Shown here piece after piece: positions 15,970-25,914 of a DNA stretch of 64,000 nucleotides. A program made the position numbers and the translations under genes. The notes beneath the pieces are model-generated. The model was not told where the DNA came from, did not search any database, and worked only from the letters and a program-made list of their open reading frames with translations. Each line of letters starts with the position of its first letter. Positions within the stretch are counted from its first letter, which is position 1. The stretch is from an uncultured Bacilli bacterium (GTDB lineage Bacteria; Bacillota_I; Bacilli_A; RF39; UBA660), in contig CANRNY010000011.1 in NCBI GenBank assembly GCA_947632085.1, positions 1 through 64,000 of the forward strand, given 5' to 3'.

Positions 15970-17932
15970 ATATGCCACTTATCTTTTCGCCAATTCCTCT
16001 AAAGAACGCACCTATAACAGCGAAATTAAAGTAAATTCTATATCCTAATAATCTTAATATTAAGTATATTAAAATTATAACTATAATAATTATTATTATG
16101 ATAATTAAGAATGTATTAGTACCTTTTTCAACACCATCAATAGATAATGAATAAGTAACAGTATCATTTTCATCTTCAGAAGTACAAATTATTTTAATAA
16201 CTGAACCTTGTGTTAAATCTTGATTACCTTCTTCACGACAAGTAGCTTTTGGATCAACAGTTGCATAATTTAATTTCAACTCCGTATCACCTTTATGTAA
16301 AGTTATACCATAATCATATTTATTACTTTCAAAACCAATATCATCATAATCTTCAATTGATAGTGAAGATAAATCAGCAACTGTACCTTCTTCAACTTGA
16401 GCTTGTCTTGTAACATTTAATGTATAAACATTAGAGAAATTAGTACATTCCTTACTCTTTACTGTTATCTTAACTTCTCTAGGAACACCAACCTCTAAGT
16501 TTTCAGCACCTTCAACTACTACAGAGTCCCCTTCCTCATTAACATATGCATTAACAATTAAATCTGTAACTGCAAAAGGAACTTTAATATCATCATAAGT
16601 AAATACTCGTGAATCGAAAGACATAATTTGATCTATCGCTACACCTTCTCTATCAGAAGATAAATTAATTTCTTTTAGTAAAGCTAAAGAATTAATATCT
16701 GTTGTACATCTTGTAGGTGTCGTTTCTCTTACTACTGTAACATTATATACATTAGTTGCCCCTTTTTGACTAACTACCTTAATATATATCTTATTAGTAC
16801 CTAATTGTAAATCATAAGTTTTAGGTCCAAAGCCATTAGCAAATGTTGATTTATTATCAGTAAGTGTTGCACCAATTGTAATTTGTGAAACATTATTTGC
16901 AACATTAACTGTATAATTAGTATTACCACTTGTAAATGCCGGAGATAAGGTTCCTTTACTAACTGTTAAATTTGATAAAGTATTAACGTTACTACGATTA
17001 TCAGCTCTAGTAACAACTATTTTATAAGTTACCGTTTTATTTGCTTTATTTTTTACTTTAATAGCAATAGTATTTGAACCATAATTAAGTTTTACAGATC
17101 TTGGTCCATAACCAGAAACAAATGAACTACCACTTTTAGCTTTAGCAGATACATTAATAGAAGAAACATTTGCTGCTACGGATACTTTATATGATTTTGT
17201 TCCAGATTTAAATGAAGGTGATAATGAACCTGAATTAACAGATAATGACGATAATGCTGGAGCAGCAACAGTAGTACTACTACCTCCACCTGAGCTACTA
17301 GAACCACCAGAACTACTAGAACTCTTTACACATTTACCTGAGTAAACTTGCTTACAATAACGTTTATTAAAAGCCCCCATTGATAAGGATTTACATGTAT
17401 CAGTTGTTGGACTTCCGTTATTATCTGCTTGCATTTTATAACCACTTGCACATTCAACAAAGTTATTATTAGCATTTATATTGGCTCTTGATGGTGTAAT
17501 TGTTCTAACATTATTTTTTACTGAAACAATAGCACATCTTTGAACTTGGAAAGTAGAAGTAACACCAGTTTTTAATTGATCTGTACATGAACCTGTTACT
17601 TTAACAGCACCACTTGCATAAGCACCACCAGTAAGGGAATTATAAGCCCAAAAATAATAAGTATTATTTTTTAGACTTATTTTACCTTGATTAGCAGTTT
17701 TAGTAGCCATTTTCGTATCTAAAATAGGAACAGCCGAATTATAATTGTTCTTAGTATTGTAAAAAAATTTCAAACTACTAGCAGTATATTTACCAGAATA
17801 AGTTATAGTCGCTAAATCACCACTAACAGATACTTTAATACCATCTGCTTTAACTACAACAAGCGGCAAAAGAACTAATGCTAATATATATATTAAAAAG
17901 TTTACTTTTAATTTACTAATAATTCTATTCAT
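15959..17932 (-). CDS. membrane-anchored surface protein with cadherin-like beta-sandwich repeats
   Basis: A 657-aa exported protein with a signal peptide (residues 1-29, ending VVKADG). It has an N-terminal beta domain, a Ser/Gly linker (about 200-218) and tandem cadherin-like repeats of the PF12733 type. The two clearest begin LSSLSVNSGSLSPSF (about 225) and LSNLTVSKGTLSPAF (about 317). More divergent repeats follow, then a strongly hydrophobic helix of nearly pure Ile/Leu (about 606-628), then a short amphipathic cytoplasmic tail. There is no sortase motif; it is held by the membrane helix. Likely role is in adhesion or envelope scaffolding. It is monocistronic. Confidence 0.78.
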   Translation of the reverse strand: MNRIISKLKVNFLIYILALVLLPLVVVKADGIKVSVSGDLATITYSGKYTASSLKFFYNTKNNYNSAVPILDTKMATKTANQGKISLKNNTYYFWAYNSLTGGAYASGAVKVTGSCTDQLKTGVTSTFQVQRCAIVSVKNNVRTITPSRANINANNNFVECASGYKMQADNNGSPTTDTCKSLSMGAFNKRYCKQVYSGKCVKSSSSSGGSSSSGGGSSTTVAAPALSSLSVNSGSLSPSFKSGTKSYKVSVAANVSSINVSAKAKSGSSFVSGYGPRSVKLNYGSNTIAIKVKNKANKTVTYKIVVTRADNRSNVNTLSNLTVSKGTLSPAFTSGNTNYTVNVANNVSQITIGATLTDNKSTFANGFGPKTYDLQLGTNKIYIKVVSQKGATNVYNVTVVRETTPTRCTTDINSLALLKEINLSSDREGVAIDQIMSFDSRVFTYDDIKVPFAVTDLIVNAYVNEEGDSVVVEGAENLEVGVPREVKITVKSKECTNFSNVYTLNVTRQAQVEEGTVADLSSLSIEDYDDIGFESNKYDYGITLHKGDTELKLNYATVDPKATCREEGNQDLTQGSVIKIICTSEDENDTVTYSLSIDGVEKGTNTFLIIIIIIIIVIILIYLILRLLGYRIYFNFAVIGAFFRGIGEKISGIFDK

Positions 17933-18007
17933 ATAAACCTATCCTTATCTATTATTAATAATAACATTTTAGCAAGTAATTATCAATAATAAAAAAATAT
18001 TATGTCA

Positions 18008-18037
18008 AAAAAATAATCCAAAATTTGGATTATTTTT
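18008..18037. terminator. terminator of the envelope operon
   Basis: AAAAATAATCC-AAAATTT-GGATTATTTTT hairpin with T-runs on both sides, at the 3' end of the ytxH-type gene. Confidence 0.75.
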
Positions 18038-18473
18038 AATTAGCTTTCTTAGGTTCTTTTTTTGAAGCTTTTGGTTCTTCTAGTTTTTTTACAGTATCTT
18101 TAAGTACTTCAATTGTTTTAAGCCTTAATTCATCGACTGTTTTTTGAATAACAGGAGTAGCTTTTTCTTTAGCTTCTTCTACTAATTCATCCATTTTCTT
18201 TTTAATAGCAGAAGCTTTTTCCTTAGCAATTTCTAATACTTTTTCTTTGTCTAAATCAGCTAAATCTCTTTTTATTTCTTCTATTTTATTTAAAAAAGAA
18301 TCTCTAACTTCATCTAAATCTATTTCTTTGACTTTTTTAACCATTTCATCAAATTTTTCTTTTAATTCTTTTCTTGTTTCTTTACCAGATTTTGGTGCAA
18401 ATAAAACTCCTAAACCTATACCAACAGCAGCTCCTGCTAAAAATTTTCCTAATCCATTACCTTTCTTTTCCAT
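18036..18473 (-). CDS. YtxH-domain protein
   Basis: A 145-aa protein with the YtxH signature at its N-terminus (GLGKFLAGAAVGIGLGVLFAPKSGKETRKEL), a glycine-rich hydrophobic segment followed by the APKSG-x-x-x-R motif. The rest is a long Lys/Glu-rich amphipathic helix likely to form a coiled coil (about 40-130). YtxH proteins are small stress-linked, membrane-associated proteins of unclear function, often beside DUF948 proteins, as here. Last gene of a four-gene operon; 5 bases separate it from the DUF948-like gene. Confidence 0.85.
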   Translation of the reverse strand: MEKKGNGLGKFLAGAAVGIGLGVLFAPKSGKETRKELKEKFDEMVKKVKEIDLDEVRDSFLNKIEEIKRDLADLDKEKVLEIAKEKASAIKKKMDELVEEAKEKATPVIQKTVDELRLKTIEVLKDTVKKLEEPKASKKEPKKAN

Positions 18474-18478
18474 ATCAA

Positions 18479-18772
18479 TTATTCCTCCTCTTCATCATTT
18501 TTTCTATGTCCGCGTTTAAACACATGACCTATAAGACCACTGACCCCTTCAACAACACGATCAGTAATTGAAACAATTTTATCAGTTGTAAAATCAATTA
18601 AATTAAAGAAACCATTTAAAGTTTGAACTTTATCATTAACATCATCAACAACTTTATCGATTTTATTTAAAGTCTGAATAGATCTTACACCTAATATTAT
18701 GCCAATAATTAATAAAATTATTAATAAAATATAAATAATTATTGGTAAAATTGTTTGTAAAAAGCTAATCAT
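18479..18772 (-). CDS. DUF948-like small membrane protein
   Basis: A 97-aa protein with one long N-terminal membrane helix (about 9-30) followed by a heptad-rich segment (IQTLNKIDKVVDDVNDKVQTL) and an acidic tail. This matches DUF948-type proteins that neighbour YtxH in bacilli. The ATG at 18772 is preferred over an upstream one because GAGGAGGAAGAAA lies just before it. It overlaps the end of the preceding 418-aa gene by eight bases (ATGATTAG). Confidence 0.75.
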   Translation of the reverse strand: MISFLQTILPIIIYILLIILLIIGIILGVRSIQTLNKIDKVVDDVNDKVQTLNGFFNLIDFTTDKIVSITDRVVEGVSGLIGHVFKRGHRKNDEEEE

Positions 18773-20021
18773 TTTCTTCCTCCTCTCCTTGATCATCTTG
18801 TTCATACATTGAATCTATCAAATTAAACAAATCATTTTCTAAAGTATCACTCTTTTCTAGATGTTCTCTCATTTCATCATCTTCACTTACTGAGCTCTCT
18901 TTAGAAATTGGTTTTATCGAATTTAATTCTTTTTCAATATCGTCAAGAATTTGTAAAGTGTTAGTTTTTTCCATTTCATCTAAAGCTTTTGGCTTTTGTT
19001 TCTTTTCTTCTTTTACTGGAAATTTTTCTTCAATATTTTCTTTTTCTTCACTAACATCAATAACATTAGTTACTTCAAATTCTTTATCTTCAAGTTGATC
19101 TTCAACACTTGGTTCTTCTTTTTTAACAACTTTTTCTTTTGGTATTTCCTCTTTTACTGGAACTTCCTTTACTACTACCTCTTCTTTTTTATTCTTTTGT
19201 TTTTCTAATGTATCAGAAGTAGCTTTTTTTTCTAACATTTCTAAGCCACCATAAGCTTTTTTTCTAACCGAATCAATATCAACAGCTGCAATTGTTTTTT
19301 CTTCGTATACATCAACTTCAACATTATCATTATCTTTATGAACAATAGGTTTTACTATTTTTTCTCTTTTCATTCCATCTTTTTTATCTACTATTTCATC
19401 TTTTTTATAATTTTTATCTAAAATACCATAAACAGGTGAAATAACTGGTGATGGTTTAAATGGCTTTTTACCTGATGTCACATTTATTTTATATCTATCA
19501 GGATTATTTATTGATTTTTCTGTCATTGTAGAAGTCGAAGAAAAATTATTATTCGCTCTTCTTGCTTCACTGAAAGCTGGCATTTCATTTTTGCTCTCTC
19601 TAGTTGGTGTTTCTTTTAAGCTCTCACTTCTTACTTTATTCTCATTACTATTTATTCGTGAATTAAGTCTTTCAAATTCAGCTTCATCAAATGATAAGAA
19701 AGGTGACTTTTTCTCTTCTTTTGGTTTTTCCACTACCACTGGAGGAACTTCTGGTTCAGGTACCTGAACAACTTCTTTAGCTCCTTTAACTTCACCAATC
19801 ACATCATTATCATCAAATTGCATATCAATATCCCTTTTAACATTATTAAAATGAGATTCATTAGTTGGATTAATTGGGTTGGGATCAAATGGCGCTTGAA
19901 TATGTTCTTCTTCAATCGCTTTTTGAACTTCTTTTACATCTTCTTTAGTATAGACTGGCATTTCACCAACTTCGTCATCGTCTTCAAATAAAATATTCTT
20001 TATTTTTCCAAACAATCCCAT
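18765..20021 (-). CDS. large acidic, mostly disordered protein of unknown function
   Basis: A 418-aa Lys/Glu/Asp/Val-rich protein that looks mostly unstructured. The N-terminus MGLFGKIKNILFEDDDEV resembles the membrane-targeting helix plus acidic patch seen at the start of SepF-like division proteins, but no SepF domain follows. A conserved-looking helical end (TLQILDDIEKELNSI and SDTLENDLFNLIDSMYE) may be an interaction module. It lies between a lipoprotein gene and DUF948/ytxH genes, so an envelope or division-associated scaffold is possible; this is inference only. Confidence 0.6.
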   Translation of the reverse strand: MGLFGKIKNILFEDDDEVGEMPVYTKEDVKEVQKAIEEEHIQAPFDPNPINPTNESHFNNVKRDIDMQFDDNDVIGEVKGAKEVVQVPEPEVPPVVVEKPKEEKKSPFLSFDEAEFERLNSRINSNENKVRSESLKETPTRESKNEMPAFSEARRANNNFSSTSTMTEKSINNPDRYKINVTSGKKPFKPSPVISPVYGILDKNYKKDEIVDKKDGMKREKIVKPIVHKDNDNVEVDVYEEKTIAAVDIDSVRKKAYGGLEMLEKKATSDTLEKQKNKKEEVVVKEVPVKEEIPKEKVVKKEEPSVEDQLEDKEFEVTNVIDVSEEKENIEEKFPVKEEKKQKPKALDEMEKTNTLQILDDIEKELNSIKPISKESSVSEDDEMREHLEKSDTLENDLFNLIDSMYEQDDQGEEEEND

Positions 20022-20034
20022 CTATAACACCACC

Positions 20035-20691
20035 TTAATTAATTAAATCTGTATCATGTATTTCTTCGTCTTCATCTTCATATACATCTGAATCAACAGC
20101 ATCCATATATTCACTATTTTCATTACTACCATTAGTCTCAAAAATATTAAAATTATAATCTTTAAATTGTGAAACTTCTTCATCTAGTAAAGTTTTAAGA
20201 ATATTAGTATCAAAATTAATTGAAGATAATATACTTAACGAATTTGATACAGCCAAATTAATATCCTTTTCTTTTACTATTACCTCTATTTTAGCATAAT
20301 TATACATAATTTCAATAAAATACTTTCCGTCACTAAGCTTAGTTATTTCCAAATAACCATACTTATCTTCATGACTAATTTGTTTAGAAACAAAAGAAGT
20401 TTTATTCTCTTCATAAGTATCAATTACTTTATTATAATAACTAACAGCATCAACATACAAATAATACAAATCATCATTATTACTTAATACTTCATTATAT
20501 TCCGTATTATTTACAACTTTAAGTCCTTTAGGTACATTATATTTATATCCTTTACGATATGTATTGTATACTTCTACTTTTCTATTAACTCCAGTATCAA
20601 TAATTTCATCTAAAGTCATTTTTTGAATAGGTGTACAACCACATAAAACAAAAGAGATAAAAACAGAAAGTAATATAAATTTTCTTTTCAT
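20035..20691 (-). CDS. lipoprotein of unknown function
   Basis: A 218-aa protein with a type II signal peptide: hydrophobic segment then lipobox LCGC at about residues 16-19. Diacylglyceryl anchoring at the outer leaflet of the membrane is therefore expected. The mature domain is alpha/beta and ends in a strongly acidic tail (VYEDEDEEIHDTD). No family was recognised. First gene of the operon that continues with the acidic protein, DUF948-like and YtxH proteins. Confidence 0.75.
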   Translation of the reverse strand: MKRKFILLSVFISFVLCGCTPIQKMTLDEIIDTGVNRKVEVYNTYRKGYKYNVPKGLKVVNNTEYNEVLSNNDDLYYLYVDAVSYYNKVIDTYEENKTSFVSKQISHEDKYGYLEITKLSDGKYFIEIMYNYAKIEVIVKEKDINLAVSNSLSILSSINFDTNILKTLLDEEVSQFKDYNFNIFETNGSNENSEYMDAVDSDVYEDEDEEIHDTDLIN

Positions 20692-20747
20692 AATACCTCC
20701 TACATCCTCACTAAATATTATATCATTTCTAAGATTAAATTAAAATA

Positions 20748-21380
20748 TTATTTTTTTGTTGCCTTAAGATAATTTATTTTTACGCCTTGACTCATAAACT
20801 TACTTTCATACTCTGTTAAAGAATTCTCAATATCCGTTTTAGCTAAATCTAGAGAAATCTCTTCTATAGTATACCCATACGTACTTAAATTAACTATTGA
20901 ACTTTCAAATAAAGAAACATTATCTGTTTTTTGCATAATAACCTTTTTATCTTTAAAAACTTTATCATAGATTGGCAAAAAGACATAAGAAGTTAATCTT
21001 CTTTTAGCATGTCTTTTCTTAGGCCATGGATCACTAAAATTTAAATATATTGTCTCAATTTCCTTATCAAAAATATCTGCTAAATTAATTGCATCTTCTC
21101 TAATAATCTTTACATTAGATAAATTATAATTTTCTAACTTCTCTAAAGCACGACATAAAACACTTTCATATTTTTCTAAACCAATAAAATTAATATTTGG
21201 ATTCTTTATCGCTTTATCAATAATAAAATTTCCTTTTCCCATTCCTATCTCTAAATGAATTGGATTATCATTATGAAATACATCCTTATTATATCTCCCT
21301 TTATATTCCATAGGATTTAAAATCATATAAGGACTATTATTTATTATATCCATTGCATTTTTAACATTTCTAAGACGCAT
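20748..21380 (-). CDS. trmB: tRNA (guanine-N7)-methyltransferase
   Basis: A 210-aa class I SAM-dependent methyltransferase that makes m7G46 in the variable loop of tRNAs. Motifs are the SAM loop (HLEIGMGKGNFI), the acidic ribose-binding strand (FIGLEKYESV) and the family hallmark NFSDPWPKKRHAKRRL followed by the C-terminal TEYESKFMSQGVKI (typical T-x-YE-x-K). Length and N-terminus fit bacterial TrmB. It begins 54 bases before the divergent coat-like gene and precedes the lipoprotein operon. Confidence 0.96.
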   Translation of the reverse strand: MRLRNVKNAMDIINNSPYMILNPMEYKGRYNKDVFHNDNPIHLEIGMGKGNFIIDKAIKNPNINFIGLEKYESVLCRALEKLENYNLSNVKIIREDAINLADIFDKEIETIYLNFSDPWPKKRHAKRRLTSYVFLPIYDKVFKDKKVIMQKTDNVSLFESSIVNLSTYGYTIEEISLDLAKTDIENSLTEYESKFMSQGVKINYLKATKK

Positions 21381-21387
21381 TTACATC

Positions 21388-21416
21388 ACCTTTCTAAAAA
21401 CCTAAACATATACTTA
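21388..21416 (+). promoter_or_regulatory. possible sigma-K-like promoter of the coiled-coil coat gene
   Basis: AC (21388-21389), 17 bases, then CATATACTT at 21407-21415, one mismatch from the CATANNNTA pattern. Confidence 0.35.
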
Positions 21417-21434
21417 TACTAAGGAGGACTTTAA

Positions 21435-21743
21435 ATGAGAAAAGATCGTAATACTTTCTTTACTAATTACAATGCCCAATCAGCTAGCTATATTCCTAAT
21501 ATGCCTAATATCCAAGGCATCCCTAATAATGCTGGTCCCTACCAAGCATCTCAAACTAACTCCAGTTATTATTCCGGACCAGATATTGGTATATCAAATG
21601 AAATAGACAACCGTCTATCTAAAATTGAAAGACAGATTAATCGTCTAGATAATCGTCTTACTAAACTTGAAAACTCTATGTCTAATTTCAATGGAAATAC
21701 TGAGATAAATGAAAATAACTACTCTAATATGTATATGCTTTAA
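21435..21743 (+). CDS. spore coat-like protein with Asn/Pro-rich head and coiled coil
   Basis: A 102-aa protein. Residues 1-55 are low-complexity (Asn, Pro, Ser, Tyr, Gln); residues about 56-85 form a tight heptad coiled coil (IDNRLSKIERQINRLDNRL). No family was recognised. It has a strong ribosome site (AAGGAGGACTTTAA) and a near sigma-K promoter. It lies beside the spoVB-type and cse60 genes, so a coat or crust role is likely but inferred. Confidence 0.7.
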   Translation: MRKDRNTFFTNYNAQSASYIPNMPNIQGIPNNAGPYQASQTNSSYYSGPDIGISNEIDNRLSKIERQINRLDNRLTKLENSMSNFNGNTEINENNYSNMYML

Positions 21744-23380
21744 ATACTTATCTTACCAAAGGTAAGTTTTTTTATTATTCTACTAACATAAGGTTTACCA
21801 AACACATTATTAACTATATTCATTTTATAAGATACAACTAAATAAACTATTGCTCCTACTATTGAAACAATTGCAACATAACCAATACAAGACCATCTAC
21901 TTAAGTAATTAATTGGTAAAATTATCTTTAAACCAAGAACTACTAAAATCATTAAAATTGTTGGAATCATAATACGTCCTAACTCTTTAATCGTACTCTT
22001 ATATTTTAAATTACAATCTTTTCTTAAACATACTAAAGCAATAATAACACTTAATGAGTATCCAATAATACTTGCACTAATTGCTCCTAAATAACTAGGA
22101 ATACCTATTTTACTATATAAAATCATAAGTGGAACATCAAGCAACGCATTTAAGACAAAACCAGAAATAGTTGTAAAATAAACAGTTTTAAATTTATTCA
22201 AACCTTGTAAAGCAGATGAAGTAATCATAAATAAATTAATACATAAACCATTAAAGACATTTAAACCTAAAATAATACCACCATTAACATTATAGCCATA
22301 GAAAATACTCCATACTTCTTGACTAAGTAAGGATAAACCAACAGTCATTGGTATCGTTATATAAAGTAATATCTGTAAAGCTTGATTAAACTTATTATTT
22401 ACTTCTTGCCAATTTTTTAAAGTATAAGCACTAACCATCGTTGGAATAAAACTAGTAGTCATACCCATTGCTATAGAAGCTACAATCATATTAATTTTTG
22501 GTGCCCATGTCGTAATAGCACTAGTTACAAACTCAACATCCGTTGCACTTAATTTAAGATAATTCATCGTTCTTAAAACTAATGTCATATCAATAAAATT
22601 ATAACAACTACCTACAATATTTATAATAATAAAAGGTATTGCATAACTAAATATTTTTTTTATTATTTCTTTATTACTAACATCATCTAATTCATAATTA
22701 CCATCTTTATTAAGTTCCTTTTTATTTTTTAAAGTATGATACTTTACAAAAGCATAAGCTGCCAAGCCAGCCACAAAAGCGCCAAATACAGAAACTCCAA
22801 CCGCTAATGTCACAGAGCCACCAAATACTTTAATAATTAAATAAGAACCAATAAGTAAAACGGCAATTCTTACTACTTGTTCAATAACTTGACTACCACT
22901 AGACACATTAATTATTTTATGTCCTTGTAAATAACCTTTTTCAACACTTAAAAAAGGTACAATTAAAATAGCAAAAGATACACATCTAATTGCAAAAGCA
23001 ACATCACTAGGAGTATTACCACCCTCTAATTCACCTAATAGTAAATGCGCAATTTGAGGTGCAAAAATAAACATTATAATAAAAATACTAATAGCAAAGA
23101 AACCCATAATTTTTTTACTAAGTCGATAAGCTCTTTCTTTAGCATCTAACATTCCTAAAGTATTATATTCATTAATTATCTTACTAACTGCAATTGGTAA
23201 ACCAGCACTTGATATATCTAAAAATATACTATATATCATATAAGCATAAGCATATAAAGCACTACCTTGAACCCCAATAATAGCATAAAAAGGTATAACA
23301 TAAAGCATTCCTAATATCTTAGTTACAACAATGGCTAAAGTCGCTATTATTGTTCCTTCAACAAACGAACTTCTTTTCAT
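21740..23380 (-). CDS. spoVB: SpoVB-type polysaccharide/lipid II flippase
   Basis: A 546-aa multi-pass membrane protein (about 14 helices) of the MATE/PST (MurJ-related) superfamily. The N-terminus MKRSSFVEGTIIATLA matches the MKK-x-SFL-x-GT start typical of SpoVB/YtgP/YabM proteins. Family members move lipid-linked glycans across the membrane; SpoVB is needed for the spore cortex. I chose the ATG at 23380 because the family begins there; an in-frame ATG at 23404 is possible. It lies 10 bases after cse60, another sporulation gene, so the two are probably one operon. Confidence 0.82.
   Translation of the reverse strand: MKRSSFVEGTIIATLAIVVTKILGMLYVIPFYAIIGVQGSALYAYAYMIYSIFLDISSAGLPIAVSKIINEYNTLGMLDAKERAYRLSKKIMGFFAISIFIIMFIFAPQIAHLLLGELEGGNTPSDVAFAIRCVSFAILIVPFLSVEKGYLQGHKIINVSSGSQVIEQVVRIAVLLIGSYLIIKVFGGSVTLAVGVSVFGAFVAGLAAYAFVKYHTLKNKKELNKDGNYELDDVSNKEIIKKIFSYAIPFIIINIVGSCYNFIDMTLVLRTMNYLKLSATDVEFVTSAITTWAPKINMIVASIAMGMTTSFIPTMVSAYTLKNWQEVNNKFNQALQILLYITIPMTVGLSLLSQEVWSIFYGYNVNGGIILGLNVFNGLCINLFMITSSALQGLNKFKTVYFTTISGFVLNALLDVPLMILYSKIGIPSYLGAISASIIGYSLSVIIALVCLRKDCNLKYKSTIKELGRIMIPTILMILVVLGLKIILPINYLSRWSCIGYVAIVSIVGAIVYLVVSYKMNIVNNVFGKPYVSRIIKKLTFGKISI
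21752..21773 (+). terminator. terminator of the coiled-coil coat gene
   Basis: CTTACC-AAA-GGTAAG hairpin followed by a T7 run; it lies inside the 3' end of the convergent flippase gene. Confidence 0.7.
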
Positions 23381-23390
23381 CTTAAACCAC

Positions 23391-23567
23391 TCATTTTTCT
23401 TCATAAATTATCATCGCAGAAAAGCAATATATCTGATCTTCACCATACATCGCAATTGCCACTTGATACTTGATATCAATTATATCACAATTGTTTTCTT
23501 TAAGAAATTCATTAATACTGTTTTCTAAGTCCCTTTCATGATTTTCATCAAACAACTTTACACTCAC
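23391..23567 (-). CDS. cse60: sporulation protein Cse60-like
   Basis: A 58-aa protein that reads like Cse60 of Bacillus: VKLFDENHERDLENSINEFL, a DIIDIKYQVAI strand and the hallmark QIYCFSAMIIYE end. Cse60 is a small mother-cell (sigma-E) protein of unknown biochemical role. A GTG at 23567 is chosen as start since GAGGTGG sits seven bases upstream, where the family begins. It ends in TGA and is followed at once by the flippase gene. Confidence 0.8.
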   Translation of the reverse strand: MSVKLFDENHERDLENSINEFLKENNCDIIDIKYQVAIAMYGEDQIYCFSAMIIYEEK

Positions 23568-23661
23568 TTTAACCACCTCTAAATAAACCATAACAATTTC
23601 TTAAAACGAATTTTGTAGTAAATAGTCAAATAACAATGTATAATAAAATGAAGGTGGTTTT

Positions 23662-25914
23662 ATGGCAAGATTAAAAAAAATTATTCCTTATCTAATCAAT
23701 ATTGTATTAGTAATAAGTATCTTTATTATTACAATGATAATTACTAAAGTATATCCATTTGGTGATACTATACTTGGTAAATCAGACGCAATAGTTCAAT
23801 TTAAACCAATGCTCTATAATTTTATTATGTCTATTAAGACTCATACTTTAACTTCATATTCTTTTAATAATGGGCTTGGAAATCCAGAAATATTTAACTT
23901 TTTATATTATTTATCTAGTCCTTTAAACCTAATCGCCCTACTATTTAATAATCCCGATTATATGTACTTAAGCTGTTTAATTTTAAAAATTAGTTTAACC
24001 TCTTTAACGATTACTTATTATGCCAAGAAAAAAACCAATAATAATTTTATATCAACTATTATCTGTCTTTCTTATGTCTTTTCTAGTTGGTATTTTGCAT
24101 ATTATTACTACTTACCATGGCTTGATGTATTCTTAATCTTCCCTTTATATCAATATAGTCTAGAAAAACTTCTAAACGAAAAAAAATATCATCTTTACAT
24201 ATTTACACTTGCATTTACAATAATATCTAATTTTTACTTAGCGTTCTCCGTTTGTATTTACACTTTAGTTTATTTTATTATTAGTGAACTAATATATAAA
24301 AAGCAAACAATAAAAGAAAAATTAAATTCATTTAATTATATTTTTTTAAGTACTTTATTTACTTTCTTTCTTATTGCTTTTTATATCTACGCTTTATATA
24401 CATCCTTTTTAAAAACTGGTATAGGATTCTCTGGTTATATCAGTAATGGTTATACATTATCAATTATTGATTTTCTAAAATCACTATTCTTTGGTAACAT
24501 AAGTTTTATAACTGACGTAGAAGGTGCAACCTTCCCTAATATTGCTTTAAATACCTTAATGTTAATAAGTTTCTTTTACTTTTTTATTAATAATAAAATA
24601 TCTAAAAAAGATAAAATCTTTACACTTTGCATAGCTATATTATTTATTATTTTATTCTTTAATCCAACTCTTAATTATATAATGCATTTTTTTCATAATA
24701 TTCGTGGTTTAACTTATCGTTACTCATTTATTCCTATCTTTTTAATAATCTTAATGTTTATCAAAAATATCAATAACTTTGAACTTAAAGATTTAAAAAA
24801 ATTATATTTCATCTTCCCAATAATTGTTATTTTACTATTTATTACTCATAAACATATGGAATATAAAATTATTATATTTAATATTACATTCCTTCTTAGT
24901 TATTTAATATTAATTATCTTTTATAATAATTCTAAAATATATAAATTATTATTTTTATTAGTTCTTATCACTGAATCAACTTTAGCAAACAGCTTCTATT
25001 TCCCACAAAATAATGATAAATCAGAAGAACAAATTGCTGATATAATCTTTAAAACTGAACCGATAAAATATCGTTTAACAAGAATTGAAGGAGATGACTC
25101 TGATTATATTAATAAAAACTTATACTCTAATGATGATGTAACATATCTTTTAACATCAATGACTTATAATCCTGTAATTAATTTAAGTCATGATTTAGGA
25201 TGTATAACTTTCGAAAACACCTATACCACATGTACTCTAAATAATACAATTTACAATATGATATTAAATATAAAAAACGACTACTACTTAGAAAAACTCT
25301 ATGCCGTAAATAAAGATATTCTATATATCGATTTAGATGAATACAGCGTCAAAAACTCTCAAGAATATATTATAGAAGCTATGACTGGTATTAAAGATAT
25401 CTATGATAAAAAAGAAATAAAAGGAATCAAAATCAAAGATAATTATTATTATGATGTAAATAATAAATTCTATCTTATTGATTTTATCACTGATGAAAAT
25501 GACATAATTAATGAAATTCAAACATATCGAAGTTTTACTAGCCAAATTGATTCATTTACAATTTATACCTTAAATCAAGATAAGTTAAAAGAAGCTTATC
25601 AAAAACTATCTCAAAATCAAATTCAGTATACTCATTATGAAGATAGTAAAATAGAAGGAACTATAACTGTGGATAAAGACCAAGTTATCTTCACCTCCAT
25701 ACCTTATGATCCATCTTGGCAAATAAAAATCGATGGTAAGAAAGTAACTCCATCAATTGTTCTTGATTCTTTAATTGCTATCGAATGTCCAAGTGGTAAA
25801 CATACTATATCTTTAGAATATAAAAATAGTTATCTTATTCCAATTATCATATCTTTAACAAGCTTAATAATCTATTTAATCGATATATTTTATAAAAGAA
25901 AGAAGAGTGTTTAA
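23662..25914 (+). CDS. yfhO: YfhO-family polytopic membrane glycosyltransferase-like protein
   Basis: A 750-aa protein with about 12-13 membrane helices in the first 460 residues and an extracytoplasmic C-terminal domain. The tail FTSIPYDPSWQIKIDGKKV followed by a beta hairpin and a last helix is typical of YfhO. YfhO proteins are GT-C-like enzymes that add glycosyl groups to (lipo)teichoic acids on the outer face of the membrane in Bacillus and Listeria. The gene has a GAAGGTGGTTTT ribosome site and a TATAAT box at 23639-23644. It is convergent with tdk, sharing a bidirectional terminator. Confidence 0.88.
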   Translation: MARLKKIIPYLINIVLVISIFIITMIITKVYPFGDTILGKSDAIVQFKPMLYNFIMSIKTHTLTSYSFNNGLGNPEIFNFLYYLSSPLNLIALLFNNPDYMYLSCLILKISLTSLTITYYAKKKTNNNFISTIICLSYVFSSWYFAYYYYLPWLDVFLIFPLYQYSLEKLLNEKKYHLYIFTLAFTIISNFYLAFSVCIYTLVYFIISELIYKKQTIKEKLNSFNYIFLSTLFTFFLIAFYIYALYTSFLKTGIGFSGYISNGYTLSIIDFLKSLFFGNISFITDVEGATFPNIALNTLMLISFFYFFINNKISKKDKIFTLCIAILFIILFFNPTLNYIMHFFHNIRGLTYRYSFIPIFLIILMFIKNINNFELKDLKKLYFIFPIIVILLFITHKHMEYKIIIFNITFLLSYLILIIFYNNSKIYKLLFLLVLITESTLANSFYFPQNNDKSEEQIADIIFKTEPIKYRLTRIEGDDSDYINKNLYSNDDVTYLLTSMTYNPVINLSHDLGCITFENTYTTCTLNNTIYNMILNIKNDYYLEKLYAVNKDILYIDLDEYSVKNSQEYIIEAMTGIKDIYDKKEIKGIKIKDNYYYDVNNKFYLIDFITDENDIINEIQTYRSFTSQIDSFTIYTLNQDKLKEAYQKLSQNQIQYTHYEDSKIEGTITVDKDQVIFTSIPYDPSWQIKIDGKKVTPSIVLDSLIAIECPSGKHTISLEYKNSYLIPIIISLTSLIIYLIDIFYKRKKSV

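Noticed and set aside
18996-19208. Phe-rich 70-codon frame
   Set aside because: It is the antisense of a Lys/Glu-rich gene, which produces Phe/Leu runs artificially.
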